A stretch of DNA of 64,000 nt. Origin: Catenulispora sp. EB89 (lineage in GTDB: Bacteria > Actinomycetota > Actinomycetes > Streptomycetales > Catenulisporaceae). Positions 32,479-41,547 of this stretch are shown here, one piece after another. Position numbers and translations under genes: made by a program. The stretch is taken from positions 1 to 64,000 of the forward strand of contig NZ_JBGCCU010000002.1 in assembly GCF_041261445.1 (NCBI RefSeq), written 5' to 3'. Positions within the stretch are counted from its first letter, which is position 1. The number at the start of each line of letters is the position of its first letter. Under the pieces are notes generated by a model. That model worked only from the letters and a program-made list of their open reading frames with translations, had not been told where the DNA came from and made no database searches.

Positions 32479-33788
32479 GCGGCGGGCTCCGGGGAGGGGA
32501 TCAGGCGAGGGGCGTCCGGGTCGGCGGTGCGGCCGGCGCGGTCCCTCTCATCATCGGTGACGCAGGCCGTTCCGGCAGTCGGCCCCGTGCCGCGCTCGCG
32601 GCTCGCCGGGGACACGATGACACCGTAGTCCGCCTCGTCCTTCGCGTCGGCCTGCGGCCACGGCAGCCAGGCCAGCACCAGGAAGCCGCCGCGCAGCGTC
32701 GGGCCGGCCTCGAACGAGCCGCCGGCGACCTCCACGCGCTCGCGCAGCCCGGCCAGGCCCGAGCCGGCACCGGGCAGCGAGGTGCCCACGACCCGCGGCG
32801 CCTGGTTCTCCACCCGCACCTCTAGGCCGATGTCGGGCGCGCCGGAGAGCCGGACCGTGGTGGCGGCCGAGGCGGCGTGCTTGTGGATGTTGGTCAGCGC
32901 CTCCTGGACCACCCGGTACGCGGCGCGGCCCACCGCCTCGGGCACCGGGGCGTCCAGGCTCAGGCTGCTGTTCGGGACCAGCCGCACCGACACCCCGGCC
33001 GCGGCCGAGCGCTCGACCAGCTCGGCGATGTCCGCGAACCGCGGCTGCGGGGCCAGCGGGGCCGAGGTGTCACCGCTGGCCAGCACGCCGAGCACGTCGC
33101 GCAGGTCCTCCAGCGCCGAGCGCGCGGTCTCCCGGATCAGGCCGGCGGTCTGGCGGGCGGCGGCGGGCTCGGGGCGCTCGGTGATCTCCAGGCCGCCGGC
33201 GTGCAGCGCGATCAGCGAGATCCGGTGCGCCAGGACGTCGTGCATCTCGCGGGCGATCCGGGTCCGCTCGGCCAGCCGGGCGGCCTCGGCCCGGACCTCC
33301 TGCTCGGCCTCGGCCCGCTCGGCGCGCTCCTGCAGGCCGACCAGCCGATCGTGGCGTGCGCCGAAGTAGGCGCCGAACAGCACCAGGACCAGCACCCACA
33401 GCACGTTCACCAGCACGTCGGTGAAGGTCAGGTCGCCGTGGTTCTCGATCGCGGTCTGGGCCAGGAAGGCGGCGCCGCCGAGCGCGGTCAGGCCCCACAT
33501 CACCCGGTCGCGGCGCTTCACCGCCAGCGCGAACAGCATCATCGCCAGCGGGACCGACACCTGGCCGATCACGGCCAGCGGCATGGTCAGCACGACGACG
33601 CGCTCGGTGCGCGAGCGCCGCCACCACAGCGCGACGGTCCCGATCAGCGCCATGGAGCCCTGCAGCGCGGCCATCGGGAGGTCGTGCTTGTCCACGCCGT
33701 CCGTGTACAGGTCCGTCAGGCCCTCCAGCAGGGCCAGCGCCATGACCGCGATGTCGCGGGCGCGCGGGAGCCAGGCCGGGGATTTCAC
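32475..33788 (-). CDS. Sensor histidine kinase (HisKA_3 type)
   Basis: 437 aa. About four to five membrane helices in residues 10-145, a coiled linker, phospho-acceptor His183 in AREMHDVLAHRISLI, then an HATPase_c domain with QEALTNIHKHA (N-box) and GSGLAGLRERV (G-box). Short basic C-terminus of low complexity. GTG start. Phosphorylates the response regulator encoded downstream; signal unknown. Confidence 0.92.
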   Translation of the reverse strand: MKSPAWLPRARDIAVMALALLEGLTDLYTDGVDKHDLPMAALQGSMALIGTVALWWRRSRTERVVVLTMPLAVIGQVSVPLAMMLFALAVKRRDRVMWGLTALGGAAFLAQTAIENHGDLTFTDVLVNVLWVLVLVLFGAYFGARHDRLVGLQERAERAEAEQEVRAEAARLAERTRIAREMHDVLAHRISLIALHAGGLEITERPEPAAARQTAGLIRETARSALEDLRDVLGVLASGDTSAPLAPQPRFADIAELVERSAAAGVSVRLVPNSSLSLDAPVPEAVGRAAYRVVQEALTNIHKHAASAATTVRLSGAPDIGLEVRVENQAPRVVGTSLPGAGSGLAGLRERVEVAGGSFEAGPTLRGGFLVLAWLPWPQADAKDEADYGVIVSPASRERGTGPTAGTACVTDDERDRAGRTADPDAPRLIPSPEPAA

Positions 33789-33862
33789 CCCTTCAGCGTA
33801 GGTCGGGTGCGGAACGGCGCACGTCCGACTTTCGTAGGGGAACGATGGGGAACTAAGGCATC

Positions 33863-33997
33863 ATGACCGCGGACTCGGCCGGCCGGCCCACCGGCGCGTA
33901 TCTCGGCGCCACCGCCGCGGAGCTGGGGCACACCACCCCGCAGGAGACGGCGCAGGCCGGGTCGGCCAGCGCGCGCAGTTCCGGCGGCGCGGCGTGA
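33863..33997 (+). CDS. 44-codon reading frame coupled to the PH-like gene
   Basis: ATG at 33863 has AAGG five bases upstream and reads 44 codons to TGA at 33995-33997, which overlaps the next gene's GTG as GTGA. The peptide (MTADSAGRPTGAYLGATAAE and onward) has no recognisable domain. It may be a genuine leader gene, or the real 5' end of the next gene separated by a frameshift, because the other frame just before the GTG reads QRAQFRRRGVIILTPRELVL, which looks like continuous protein. Confidence 0.4.
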   Translation: MTADSAGRPTGAYLGATAAELGHTTPQETAQAGSASARSSGGAA

Positions 33998-34317
33998 TCA
34001 TTCTCACCCCGCGCGAGCTGGTGCTTTCCGGCTGGTCCGGGCAGTGCCGGGAGGAGGCCCTGCGGCTGCGCCGCGAGGACATCGTGAGCGTGGACGCGCG
34101 GTACACCGAGCTCTATGGGAGGTTCGTCGGCGGGATCCTCAACGCCGGAAAGCCTTTGATCCTCAGCACCCGCACGGAGGGAGTGATCTACCTGTTGATC
34201 GACTGGAAAGAGTTCACCGAGACGACGCGCGACCGACAGTGGGCGGCGGATATAAAAGCCTGGCTGGCTTCCGATCCGCTGGACACCGCTGCGAAGGGCA
34301 CCGCCGATGGCGACTGA
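33994..34317 (+). CDS. PH-like domain hypothetical protein
   Basis: 107 aa, unrecognised family but with a beta-rich pattern similar to bacterial PH-like domains (ILTPRELVLSGWSGQ, then REDIVSVDARYTELYGRFVG). GTG start overlapping the preceding short reading frame; stop overlaps the glutaminase ATG region by 11 bases. May lack its true N-terminus because of a frameshift upstream (see finding). Confidence 0.55.
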   Translation: MIILTPRELVLSGWSGQCREEALRLRREDIVSVDARYTELYGRFVGGILNAGKPLILSTRTEGVIYLLIDWKEFTETTRDRQWAADIKAWLASDPLDTAAKGTADGD

Positions 34318-35257
34318 GGAAGGCGCGGCGGTCTCGATCGACGACATCGCCTACGACGCGCTGCTGGAGTGGATCGCCGACGAGGTCGCGCCGTTCGTCG
34401 GCCAGGGCCGCGTCGCCGACTACATCCCGGCGCTGGCCCAGGTCCCGCCGGACCGGTTCGGGATGGCCCTGGCCACGGTCGACGGGCACCTGTACGGCGT
34501 GGGCGACTTCCGCGAGCGCTTCTCGCTGCAGAGCATCTCGAAGGTGTTCACGCTGGCGCTGGTAATGGCCGGCGACGCCGGGGCGCTGCGCGGCCGGGTC
34601 GGGGTGGAGCCCTCCGGCAACGCGTTCAACTCGCTGATCCAGCTGGAACTGGAACGCGGGATCCCGCGCAATCCGTTCATCAACGCCGGGGCCCTGGTCG
34701 TCACCGACATCCTGCAGACCCAGACCGGCGACGCGGCCGGCGCGGTCCTGGACTTCCTGCGCACCGAATCCGACGACCACACCGTCACGATCGACGGCGT
34801 GGTCGCGGCCTCCGAGGCCGAGCACGGCGATCTGAACCTGGCACTGGCGCACTACATGGCCTCGTACGGGAACATCGAGAACCCGGTCGGTCTCACCGCC
34901 GAGCACTACTTCCGGCACTGCTCGATCTCGATGAACTGCGCCGAGACCGCCATGGCCGCGCTGTTCCTGGCCCGGCACGGCGTGCGCGCCGACGGCACCC
35001 GGCTGCTGCCGGTGCTCGGCGCCAAGCGGGTCAATGCCCTGATGATGACATGCGGCGCGTACGACGCCGCGGGCGACTTCGCGTTCCGCGTCGGGCTGCC
35101 CGGCAAGAGCGGGGTCGGCGGCGGGATCGTCGCGGTGGTGCCGGGGCGGGCCGCGCTGTGCGTGTGGTCGCCGGCGCTGGACCCGCACGGGAACTCGGTG
35201 GCCGGGGTGGAGGCTTTGGACCGGTTCAGTGCGGCCACCGGGTGGTCGGTGTTCTAG
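34307..35257 (+). CDS. glsA: Glutaminase (serine-dependent, GlsA family)
   Basis: Hydrolyses glutamine to glutamate and ammonia. 316 aa, normal length. SxxK catalytic motif S76-I-S-K79 in FSLQSISKVFTLAL, then NPFINAGAL and the conserved CSISMNCAETAMAALFLA, NALMMTCGAYDAAGDFAF, and GKSGVGGGIVAVVPGRAALC. Starts inside the previous gene's end (11-base overlap). Short intergenic terminator follows. Confidence 0.95.
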   Translation: MATEEGAAVSIDDIAYDALLEWIADEVAPFVGQGRVADYIPALAQVPPDRFGMALATVDGHLYGVGDFRERFSLQSISKVFTLALVMAGDAGALRGRVGVEPSGNAFNSLIQLELERGIPRNPFINAGALVVTDILQTQTGDAAGAVLDFLRTESDDHTVTIDGVVAASEAEHGDLNLALAHYMASYGNIENPVGLTAEHYFRHCSISMNCAETAMAALFLARHGVRADGTRLLPVLGAKRVNALMMTCGAYDAAGDFAFRVGLPGKSGVGGGIVAVVPGRAALCVWSPALDPHGNSVAGVEALDRFSAATGWSVF

Positions 35258-35273
35258 GCGTTACCCCGACGAC

Positions 35274-35313
35274 AGCGGCGCCACCGGATCCGCAAGGACC
35301 CGGCGACGCCGCT
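35274..35313. terminator. Bidirectional terminator between glutaminase and pstB
   Basis: Arms AGCGGCG (35274-35280) and CGCCGCT (35307-35313) with additional GG/CC pairing inside; sits between convergent genes. Confidence 0.55.
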
Positions 35314-35337
35314 CCGCTGAAGAGAACGCGGCCCGGG

Positions 35338-36249
35338 CTAGCCGAACCGCCCGTTCACGTAGTCCGAGGTCCGCTCGTCCCGCGGGTCCTCGAACAGCTG
35401 CCGCGTCGGCCCCGCCTCCACGATCCGCCCCGGCGTGTCGTGCGTGGCCAGGAAGAACGCGCAGTTCTGCGACACCCGCGCGGCCTGCTGCATGTTGTGC
35501 GTGACGATCACGATCGTCAGCCGCCCGCGCAGGTCGGCGATGGTCTCCTCGACCCGGCGCGTGGACGTCGGGTCCAGCGCGGAGCAGGGCTCGTCCATCA
35601 GCAGCACGTCCGGCTCCACGGCCAGCGAGCGCGCGATGCACAGCCGCTGCTGCTGGCCGCCGGACAGCGCGCCGCCGGGCGAGCGCAGCCGGTTGCGCAC
35701 CTCGGTCCAGAGCCCGGCCTGCGTCAGGCTGGTCTCCACCAGCTGGTCGCGCCGCGCCTTGCCGGCCTTGATGCCGGCCAGCTTCAGGCCGCTGACCACG
35801 TTGTCGTAGATGGACATCGCCGGGAACGGGTTCGGGCGCTGGAACACCATGCCGACCCGGGCCCGGACGTCGGCCGGACGGCGCCCCGGCGCGTAGATGT
35901 CGTCGCCGGCCAGCAGCACCTGCCCGGCCAGCTGCGCCGACTTCACCATCTCGTGCATGCGGTTCAGGATCCGCAGGTACGTCGACTTCCCGCAGCCGGA
36001 CGGCCCGATCAGCGCCGTCACCTCGCCGGGCTCCATGGCCAGCGACACCCGCTCCAGCACCTTGTGGTCGCCGAACCAGGCGGACAGGTCGCGGGTCTCC
36101 AGGCCGACCAGCCGGCCCGGGCGGCCGGCGCCCGGGTCCCGGCCCGCGCCGGGGTCGTCCGGACCGCCCGGGACGGCCGGCAGCTGCTCGGTCGGAGCGT
36201 CCGCGGTCGAGGCCGTCGCCACGCCGCCGTACTCGTCTATCTCGGTCAT
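35338..36249 (-). CDS. pstB: Phosphate-type ABC transporter ATPase PstB
   Basis: 303 aa including an ~45-residue disordered N-terminus absent from most PstB. Walker [10 protein letters not shown] (82-90), signature [20 protein letters not shown], Walker [14 protein letters not shown], switch IVTHNMQQA; PstB hallmark NRMHEMV and [17 protein letters not shown]. Last gene of a six-gene operon; 13-base gap after the sortase-like gene. Energises PstC/PstA. Confidence 0.93.
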   Translation of the reverse strand: MTEIDEYGGVATASTADAPTEQLPAVPGGPDDPGAGRDPGAGRPGRLVGLETRDLSAWFGDHKVLERVSLAMEPGEVTALIGPSGCGKSTYLRILNRMHEMVKSAQLAGQVLLAGDDIYAPGRRPADVRARVGMVFQRPNPFPAMSIYDNVVSGLKLAGIKAGKARRDQLVETSLTQAGLWTEVRNRLRSPGGALSGGQQQRLCIARSLAVEPDVLLMDEPCSALDPTSTRRVEETIADLRGRLTIVIVTHNMQQAARVSQNCAFFLATHDTPGRIVEAGPTRQLFEDPRDERTSDYVNGRFG

Positions 36250-36262
36250 CGTGGTCCCAGAT

Positions 36263-37276
36263 TCAGTAGAGGTTCGGCAGCAGGACGGTGGCGTTCTCGT
36301 ACACGCACCACAGCAGCGCGGCCAGCACCGGCGCCATGGACAGGTACGCGGCCCGCCGGTTCCACACCACCGCGAGCGCCACCGTGGCCACCACCGCCAG
36401 GGCCAGCGCCAGCGCCCACAGCTGCAGGGCCGGCCAGGCGTCGGTGTCGGAGGCCAGCGGCTTGTCCAGGTCGGTGCGGGCCCCGGTCTGCCCGGAGCCG
36501 GCGTCGGCCGGGCCGTCCAGCCGCGCGCCGACGTAGACGGCGTGCGTCGGGATCCACGTCGAGTCCCCGGTGGCCAGCACCAGCCGGTTGGGGAAGGTGT
36601 CGGCGACCGGCTTGCTCCCCTGCCCGAACGCGTTGACGGTGTAGGTGTAGGTGCCCTCGCCGGTGGTGACGGTGATCTTGTCGCCGATCTCCAGCTTCGG
36701 CAGCCCCGCGAACGGCGCGCCGAACGTCCCGCGCCGACCCATCAGCACACTGACACCGGGCTGCCCGGGCAGCACCGTGTACCGCACGTGCCCCGGCCCG
36801 CGCGCCAGATCCGCGCCGGTGGTGCCCTCGACGACGACCGTCTGGTGCAGCCCGAGCCGGGGGATGTCCAGGATCATCAGCGGTGCGCCGTCGGGCGCCG
36901 GCCCGGTCGGTGCAGTGGCCTGGGCGAGCTCGCCGGCGAGCGCCCGGTACAGGTTGGCCTGGCTGTGCTGCTCCTGGAGCCCGCTCAGGCCGAACGCGTA
37001 GACGCCCCAACCGAGCAGCAGCACCGCCGCCAGGCTCGCGGCGGTGGAGGCCATCCGGACGGCGCGCAGACCCCGGCCCTCGCGCAGCCCGGCGCGCAGC
37101 GCGGCGAGCGACGGCCGCGGCACGGCCGGCTCCGCAGCGGGCCGCGGCTCGGCGGCGGCGGCGCCGACCTCCGGAACGGTCTCGGTCTCGGACTCAGACT
37201 CGACCTTCGGGACCGCCGGCGCGATCGGCTCCTCCGCGGCCGGGTCCACGGCGGGTTCCGCGGTGGGCGCGGTCAT
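36263..37276 (-). CDS. Catalytically degenerate sortase-fold membrane protein
   Basis: 337 aa. Disordered Ala/Pro/Glu N-terminus (1-75), a membrane helix (~77-96), an extracytoplasmic sortase-like beta-barrel (~130-255) and two C-terminal membrane helices (~285-305 and 311-328). The barrel aligns with class E sortases ([39 protein letters not shown]), but the catalytic His of the GHR motif is Arg181 and the Cys of the TC motif is Gly237 (LVLATGDS); the usual Arg near the end is also not seen. ATG overlaps the PstS-like stop (ATGA). Probably a binding or scaffold protein in the transporter rather than a transpeptidase (inference). Confidence 0.85.
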   Translation of the reverse strand: MTAPTAEPAVDPAAEEPIAPAVPKVESESETETVPEVGAAAAEPRPAAEPAVPRPSLAALRAGLREGRGLRAVRMASTAASLAAVLLLGWGVYAFGLSGLQEQHSQANLYRALAGELAQATAPTGPAPDGAPLMILDIPRLGLHQTVVVEGTTGADLARGPGHVRYTVLPGQPGVSVLMGRRGTFGAPFAGLPKLEIGDKITVTTGEGTYTYTVNAFGQGSKPVADTFPNRLVLATGDSTWIPTHAVYVGARLDGPADAGSGQTGARTDLDKPLASDTDAWPALQLWALALALAVVATVALAVVWNRRAAYLSMAPVLAALLWCVYENATVLLPNLY

Positions 37277-39165
37277 CTGCCGCGCCCCTTCTCCTCGCCG
37301 CCGGACTGGGACACCCCGGTCATGAACGCCGCGTCCCGCTCCGCTGCCGCGAGCTTGCGGCGCCGCACCAGCATGCTGCCGAACACCGGCGGCACGATCA
37401 CCACGGCCAGCAGTTCCAGCGAGGTGAGGCCGGCCATCAGCTTCGGATCACGGTGCTGGGGCACGTCGGCGACCACCGACGCGGCCCCGCCGACGGACCC
37501 TCCGCTGTCACCGCCGGTGCTTCCCGAGCTGTCGGTGGGCAGCCCGGTCAGCGGGTCGACCCCGCCTGCCGTGCCGCCGCCGGTGCCGCCGGCGGTCCCG
37601 CCGGTGGTGGTGCCGCCGGTGGTGGTGCCGCCGGTAGTGCCACCCGTCGTCCCGCCGGTGGTCCCGCCGCTCGACCCGGACGAACCACCGCTGGACCCGC
37701 CGGACGTCCCACCGCTCGTGCCGCCGGTGGTCCCGCTCTTCTTACCGCCCGACCCGCCGGTGGTACCGCCGGTCGACCCGCCCGAGGTGCCGCCGCCGGT
37801 GCCGCCGCCGACCGTGCAGTTCAGCGGCGCGCCGGCCTTGTCGCACGGGCTCGGCTGCGGGGCGTCGACCAGCACGGTCAGCTGACCGGCGGAGTTGAAC
37901 GTGGGGTTCTGGCAGTTGGCCAGGGTGTTGGGATCCACACCCGTCGCCTGTCCGGGGACGTGCGACAGCTGCAGCATCCCGCCGCGCACCAGGTTCCGCG
38001 GGATCGGCGAGTACCCCAGCCGGTCGGCTTCGGCCTGGCCGGCGCACAGGATGTAGGCGGCGTACTTGGACAGCGCGGCGCCGTGGTCGGTGCTGGCGCG
38101 GGGCAGTGCGGGCAGCGTCCCGGTGTCCCTGGGCACGATGATGTAGCTGTAGCTGGAGATCGGGTAGGACCGCGGGTCGGTCATCGTGTAGACGCCGTCG
38201 AGGTTCTGCTGCAGGTAGTTCGGGTCGCTCGGCGACGTGGTGTCGTCCACGCCGCGGATCTTGGCCGCGGTCAGCGCGATCGCCACGTTCGACGCCGTCG
38301 GGATCGTGTAGTACCCGGCCGGGTTCAGCACCTTGACGACCGGCCAGTTGTTCAGCTTGGCGTACGCGTACTCGTCGTAGCCGATCGCGCCCTCGCCGGT
38401 CGGGGACATGATGAAGTTGGCCACCACGTCCGAGCCGTTCTCGCTGTGCATGTTGCTGGTCGGGGGCGTCGGGAAGAACTCCGTGTAGTCGCCGCACGGG
38501 ACGCCGTTGATCGAGGTGCAGTAGGCGTCCCACTGGGCCTTGTGCGTGTGCTCCATGTACCGGGTCCACTGCGCGGTCGCACCGGAGCCGTCGGAACGCA
38601 CCACCGGGGTGATCGGCTCGTGCGGCAGGTTGCCCGGGTACTCGGCCTTGATCCGCGGGTCGTCCCACATCGTGATCTGGTTGGTGAAGATGTCGACCAG
38701 CACGTCCGGGGACAGCCGCAGGTTCGTGACCTGCTTGCCGCCGATGTGCAGGTTGTACATGAAGGTGGTGCCGCCGGCGGTCACCGGCACGTAGGAGTAG
38801 CGCCACGTCGGGTTCTCGACGGTGCCCTGGCCGTTCGAGTGCTGCGACTGGCTCAGGCCGGCGTCGTCCACGCTGCGGAAGGGCACGTCGGTGGCGGTGA
38901 AGTCGTCCAGGCCGTTCGTCCAGTCGGTGCGGCCGGCGGCCGAGCCGTTGGGGGCGTAGTTGATGTTGATGCCCAGCGGCAGCACGTCTCGGCGCCACTG
39001 GTCCAGCGCGGGCCCGCTCCAAGAGGAGCCGGAGCCGCTCAGCGCGGTGTCGGCGTGCGCCGGGGTGGCGGCCGGCAGCCCGGCGGTGGCGGCCAGCGCC
39101 GCGACGCCGACGGCGGCCGCGAACAGAAGCGGATTTCGAAATCTCAAGGCACGTACTGTCTTCAC
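37273..39165 (-). CDS. Membrane-anchored PstS-like protein with Gly/Thr/Ser linker
   Basis: 630 aa. Signal sequence (RNPLLFAAAVGVAALAATAG) then a PstS-type binding domain (~38-430) with GSGSSWSGPALDQWRRDV, TDVPFRS, IFTNQITMWDDP and VVRSDGSGATAQWTRYM. Next a Gly/Thr/Ser-repeat spacer of ~85 residues (about 453-535), one membrane helix (~580-599, TSLELLAVVIVPPVFGSMLV) and a cytoplasmic tail with RRRKL. GTG overlaps the pstA stop (GTGA). Longer readings overlap pstA entirely and are rejected. Differs from usual PstS, a lipoprotein or secreted protein, by the C-terminal anchor. No LPXTG. Confidence 0.88.
   Translation of the reverse strand: MKTVRALRFRNPLLFAAAVGVAALAATAGLPAATPAHADTALSGSGSSWSGPALDQWRRDVLPLGININYAPNGSAAGRTDWTNGLDDFTATDVPFRSVDDAGLSQSQHSNGQGTVENPTWRYSYVPVTAGGTTFMYNLHIGGKQVTNLRLSPDVLVDIFTNQITMWDDPRIKAEYPGNLPHEPITPVVRSDGSGATAQWTRYMEHTHKAQWDAYCTSINGVPCGDYTEFFPTPPTSNMHSENGSDVVANFIMSPTGEGAIGYDEYAYAKLNNWPVVKVLNPAGYYTIPTASNVAIALTAAKIRGVDDTTSPSDPNYLQQNLDGVYTMTDPRSYPISSYSYIIVPRDTGTLPALPRASTDHGAALSKYAAYILCAGQAEADRLGYSPIPRNLVRGGMLQLSHVPGQATGVDPNTLANCQNPTFNSAGQLTVLVDAPQPSPCDKAGAPLNCTVGGGTGGGTSGGSTGGTTGGSGGKKSGTTGGTSGGTSGGSSGGSSGSSGGTTGGTTGGTTGGTTTGGTTTGGTAGGTGGGTAGGVDPLTGLPTDSSGSTGGDSGGSVGGAASVVADVPQHRDPKLMAGLTSLELLAVVIVPPVFGSMLVRRRKLAAAERDAAFMTGVSQSGGEEKGRGR
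37561..37809 (-). repeat. Gly/Thr/Ser codon-repeat tract in PstS-like gene
   Basis: In-frame low-complexity DNA encoding GGT, GGS and TTGGTT units (about residues 453-535), with near-identical 9-12 bp repeats (for example around 37600-37650). Likely prone to length change. Confidence 0.85.
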
Positions 39166-40445
39166 GAGGCGGGCTCCGGTTCCGGATGGATGACGGCTGG
39201 GGCGGCGGGCACGGGGCGCTCCGCCGGCGGCCGGGACTCGACAGTCACCGCCGCCACGGCCCGGTCGCGGGCCATCTGCCGCAGACGGCGCCGCGACAGC
39301 TCTCCGGGCCGGCGGCCGCCCGCGATGCGCGCGGCGACGAACAGGATCATGACGATCGTCATCAGCGCCAGCGCGGCGCCGAAGGCCCGGACCTTCATGT
39401 CGGCCTGCGGGTAGCGGACGTAGTTCCAGACGTACAAAGGCAGGCTGATCTGTGCACCGCTGAAGGGATTCGCGTTCTTGCGCGGGGTGAAGCCGGCGGT
39501 CAGCAGGACCGGCGAGGTCTCCCCCACCGCACGCGCCATGCCGAGCAGGATCGCGGTGGTCAGACCGGAGCGCGCGGTGGGCAGCACCACTTGCCAGACG
39601 GTGCGCCACTGGCTGCCGCCGAGCGCGTAGGAAGCCTCGCGCAGGGTGTTGGGGACCACCCGGATCACCACCTCGGAGGCGCGGGTGACGATCGGCATCA
39701 TCATCACGGTCAGCGCCAGCGACGCGGCGAATCCGCTGCGGTCGAAGCCGAAGGCCAGGATCCACGCGCCCAGGACGAACAGGCCGGCGACGATCGACGG
39801 CAGCGCGGTCATCGCGTTGACCACGGTGCGCACCGGCTGCGCGAGCCGGCCGCCGATCTCGGACATGAACACCGCGGCCGAGATGCCCAGCGGCACCGCG
39901 AACAGCGTCGCCAGGCCCAGCTGCTCCACCGAGCCGATCATCGCGTGCAGCACACCGCCGCTGTTCAGGCCGTCCAGCGGCCCGGTCTTCTGCATGTCGG
40001 TGGTCAGGAAGTTGCCGTGTCCCAGCACGTCGGACCCGCGCCAGGCGACGTAGGCGATCTGGTCCGCCAGCACAGCCAGCACCAGCAGACCGGCGCCGGT
40101 GAACACGGCGGACGCGAGCTTCTCGCGCACGTGCCGGGCCTCCCACTGGGTCCGGGCGATCCCCCAGTAGAAGGACAGGAACGCCAGGTACCAGCACAGC
40201 CAGAAGCCCAGGGCGCCGGAGAAGGGCATGATCCGCTCGTACACCAGCCAGACCAGCCCGAGCGCGCCGGCCGCGGCACCGGCCAGGGTCCCGACATCGG
40301 CCGCGGTGACCGAGCCGGGCCGGACCTGGACCTGGCCGGCGTTGTCCAGGTAAGCGGTGCGCGCGCCGGAAGCGGTGGGGTCCACAGTGAAACTCCGTCC
40401 GGCGGAGTCGACGTACGTCATGGCGGCGTCAAACCTCTCACTCAT
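39162..40445 (-). CDS. pstA: Phosphate-type ABC permease PstA
   Basis: 427 aa, longer than usual (~290) because of an ~150-residue N-terminal region with two to three extra membrane segments (LGFWLCWYLAFLSFYWGIAR). Permease motifs: AVFMSEIGGRLAQPVRTVVN, MTALPSIVAGLFVLGAWIL, and the coupling EAA loop LREASYALGGSQWRTVWQVV. ATG overlaps the pstC stop by 8 bases. Confidence 0.92.
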   Translation of the reverse strand: MSERFDAAMTYVDSAGRSFTVDPTASGARTAYLDNAGQVQVRPGSVTAADVGTLAGAAAGALGLVWLVYERIMPFSGALGFWLCWYLAFLSFYWGIARTQWEARHVREKLASAVFTGAGLLVLAVLADQIAYVAWRGSDVLGHGNFLTTDMQKTGPLDGLNSGGVLHAMIGSVEQLGLATLFAVPLGISAAVFMSEIGGRLAQPVRTVVNAMTALPSIVAGLFVLGAWILAFGFDRSGFAASLALTVMMMPIVTRASEVVIRVVPNTLREASYALGGSQWRTVWQVVLPTARSGLTTAILLGMARAVGETSPVLLTAGFTPRKNANPFSGAQISLPLYVWNYVRYPQADMKVRAFGAALALMTIVMILFVAARIAGGRRPGELSRRRLRQMARDRAVAAVTVESRPPAERPVPAAPAVIHPEPEPAS

Positions 40446-41547
40446 TGGTCGCGGCGCCGGAGCGCGAGCGCGAGATGACCGCGGCCGCGACCAGGTTGAC
40501 CAGCAACGTGATCGCGAACAGCACGAGCCCGGCGGCCATCAGGGCGGACAGCGCGAGCTTGTCGGACTCGCCGTAGCGCAGCACGATCAGCGAGGAGATG
40601 GAGTTGGCTCCGGCCTGCAGCGGATGCGTGGTGATGACGAACACCGGCGAGATGATCAACGCCACCGCGATGGTTTCACCCATGGCCCGGCCGAATCCGA
40701 GCATCACCGCGCCGATCACACCGCCCTTGCCGAACGGCAGCACGACGGTCCGCACCATGCCCCACCGCGTGGATCCCAGGGCGTACGCCCCCTCGCGCTC
40801 CCCGACCGGCGCCTGCGAGAAGACCTCGCGCGACAGCGAGCAGACGATCGGTATCACCATCAGGGACACCACCACGCCGGCGATGAACGCCGACTGGGTG
40901 TAGGAGGCCGCGATGCCGCCGTTGCGCACTTTCAGGAACGGCAGCACACCGCCCAGATGGGTGGCCGCCCAGCGCTCGATCCCGATGATGCGGGGCGTGA
41001 GGAAGAACAGCCCCCACAGGCCGTAGACGATGCTCGGGACCGCCGCCATCAGGTCGATCAGCGAGATCAGGGCCCGGCGCGCCCCGGAGGGCGCGTACTC
41101 GGAGATAAACACCGCCGCGGCCAACGCCACGGGCACCGCGATCAGCAGCGCGATGCCCGCGATGATGATCCCGTCCAGCAGCACCGCGCCGACACCGAAC
41201 CGGTGCGCCGCTGTCTGCCACCGCTGCTCGGTCAGGAACGACCAGCCCGTGGCGTGCAGAGCCTGCGCACCCCGGGTGGCCAGGAACAGCGCGATCAGGC
41301 CCATGATGGCGAACACGGACAGACCGGCGGCCCGGAAGACCACCCGGAAGATCCGGTCCCCCCGGGAAACCCCGGGGATGATGTGGATCGGCGTCTGGTC
41401 CCCGGCGGCCGGATCACTCCCGGAGCCGGGATCGGACGGCGGCACGGGCGGTGCGCCGAAGATCTCGTCGACGAGGCCCTCGGCCCCCGCCGGACCGGCG
41501 CCGGCCATCGCCGGCCGGCGCCCCGTCGAAGCCTGCACCGCGCTCAC
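40438..41547 (-). CDS. pstC: Phosphate-type ABC permease PstC
   Basis: 369 aa with six to seven membrane helices. Motifs: EYAPSGARRALISLIDLMAA, VPSIVYGLWGLFFL and coupling loop EREGAYALGSTRWGMVRTVV. Contains an ~85-residue Gly/Pro/Ala N-terminal extension. GTG overlaps the large binding protein stop (GTGA). Confidence 0.92.
   Translation of the reverse strand: MSAVQASTGRRPAMAGAGPAGAEGLVDEIFGAPPVPPSDPGSGSDPAAGDQTPIHIIPGVSRGDRIFRVVFRAAGLSVFAIMGLIALFLATRGAQALHATGWSFLTEQRWQTAAHRFGVGAVLLDGIIIAGIALLIAVPVALAAAVFISEYAPSGARRALISLIDLMAAVPSIVYGLWGLFFLTPRIIGIERWAATHLGGVLPFLKVRNGGIAASYTQSAFIAGVVVSLMVIPIVCSLSREVFSQAPVGEREGAYALGSTRWGMVRTVVLPFGKGGVIGAVMLGFGRAMGETIAVALIISPVFVITTHPLQAGANSISSLIVLRYGESDKLALSALMAAGLVLFAITLLVNLVAAAVISRSRSGAATNE

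Noticed and set aside
37273-39165. LPXTG sortase substrate
   Set aside because: The region before the membrane helix has LTGLPTDSS but no LPXTG-like motif, and the neighbouring sortase lacks catalytic residues.
37273-40197. Single 974-aa reading frame
   Set aside because: The first ~340 codons lie over pstA in another frame and are Arg/Pro-rich; the real start is the GTG at 39165 with a signal peptide.
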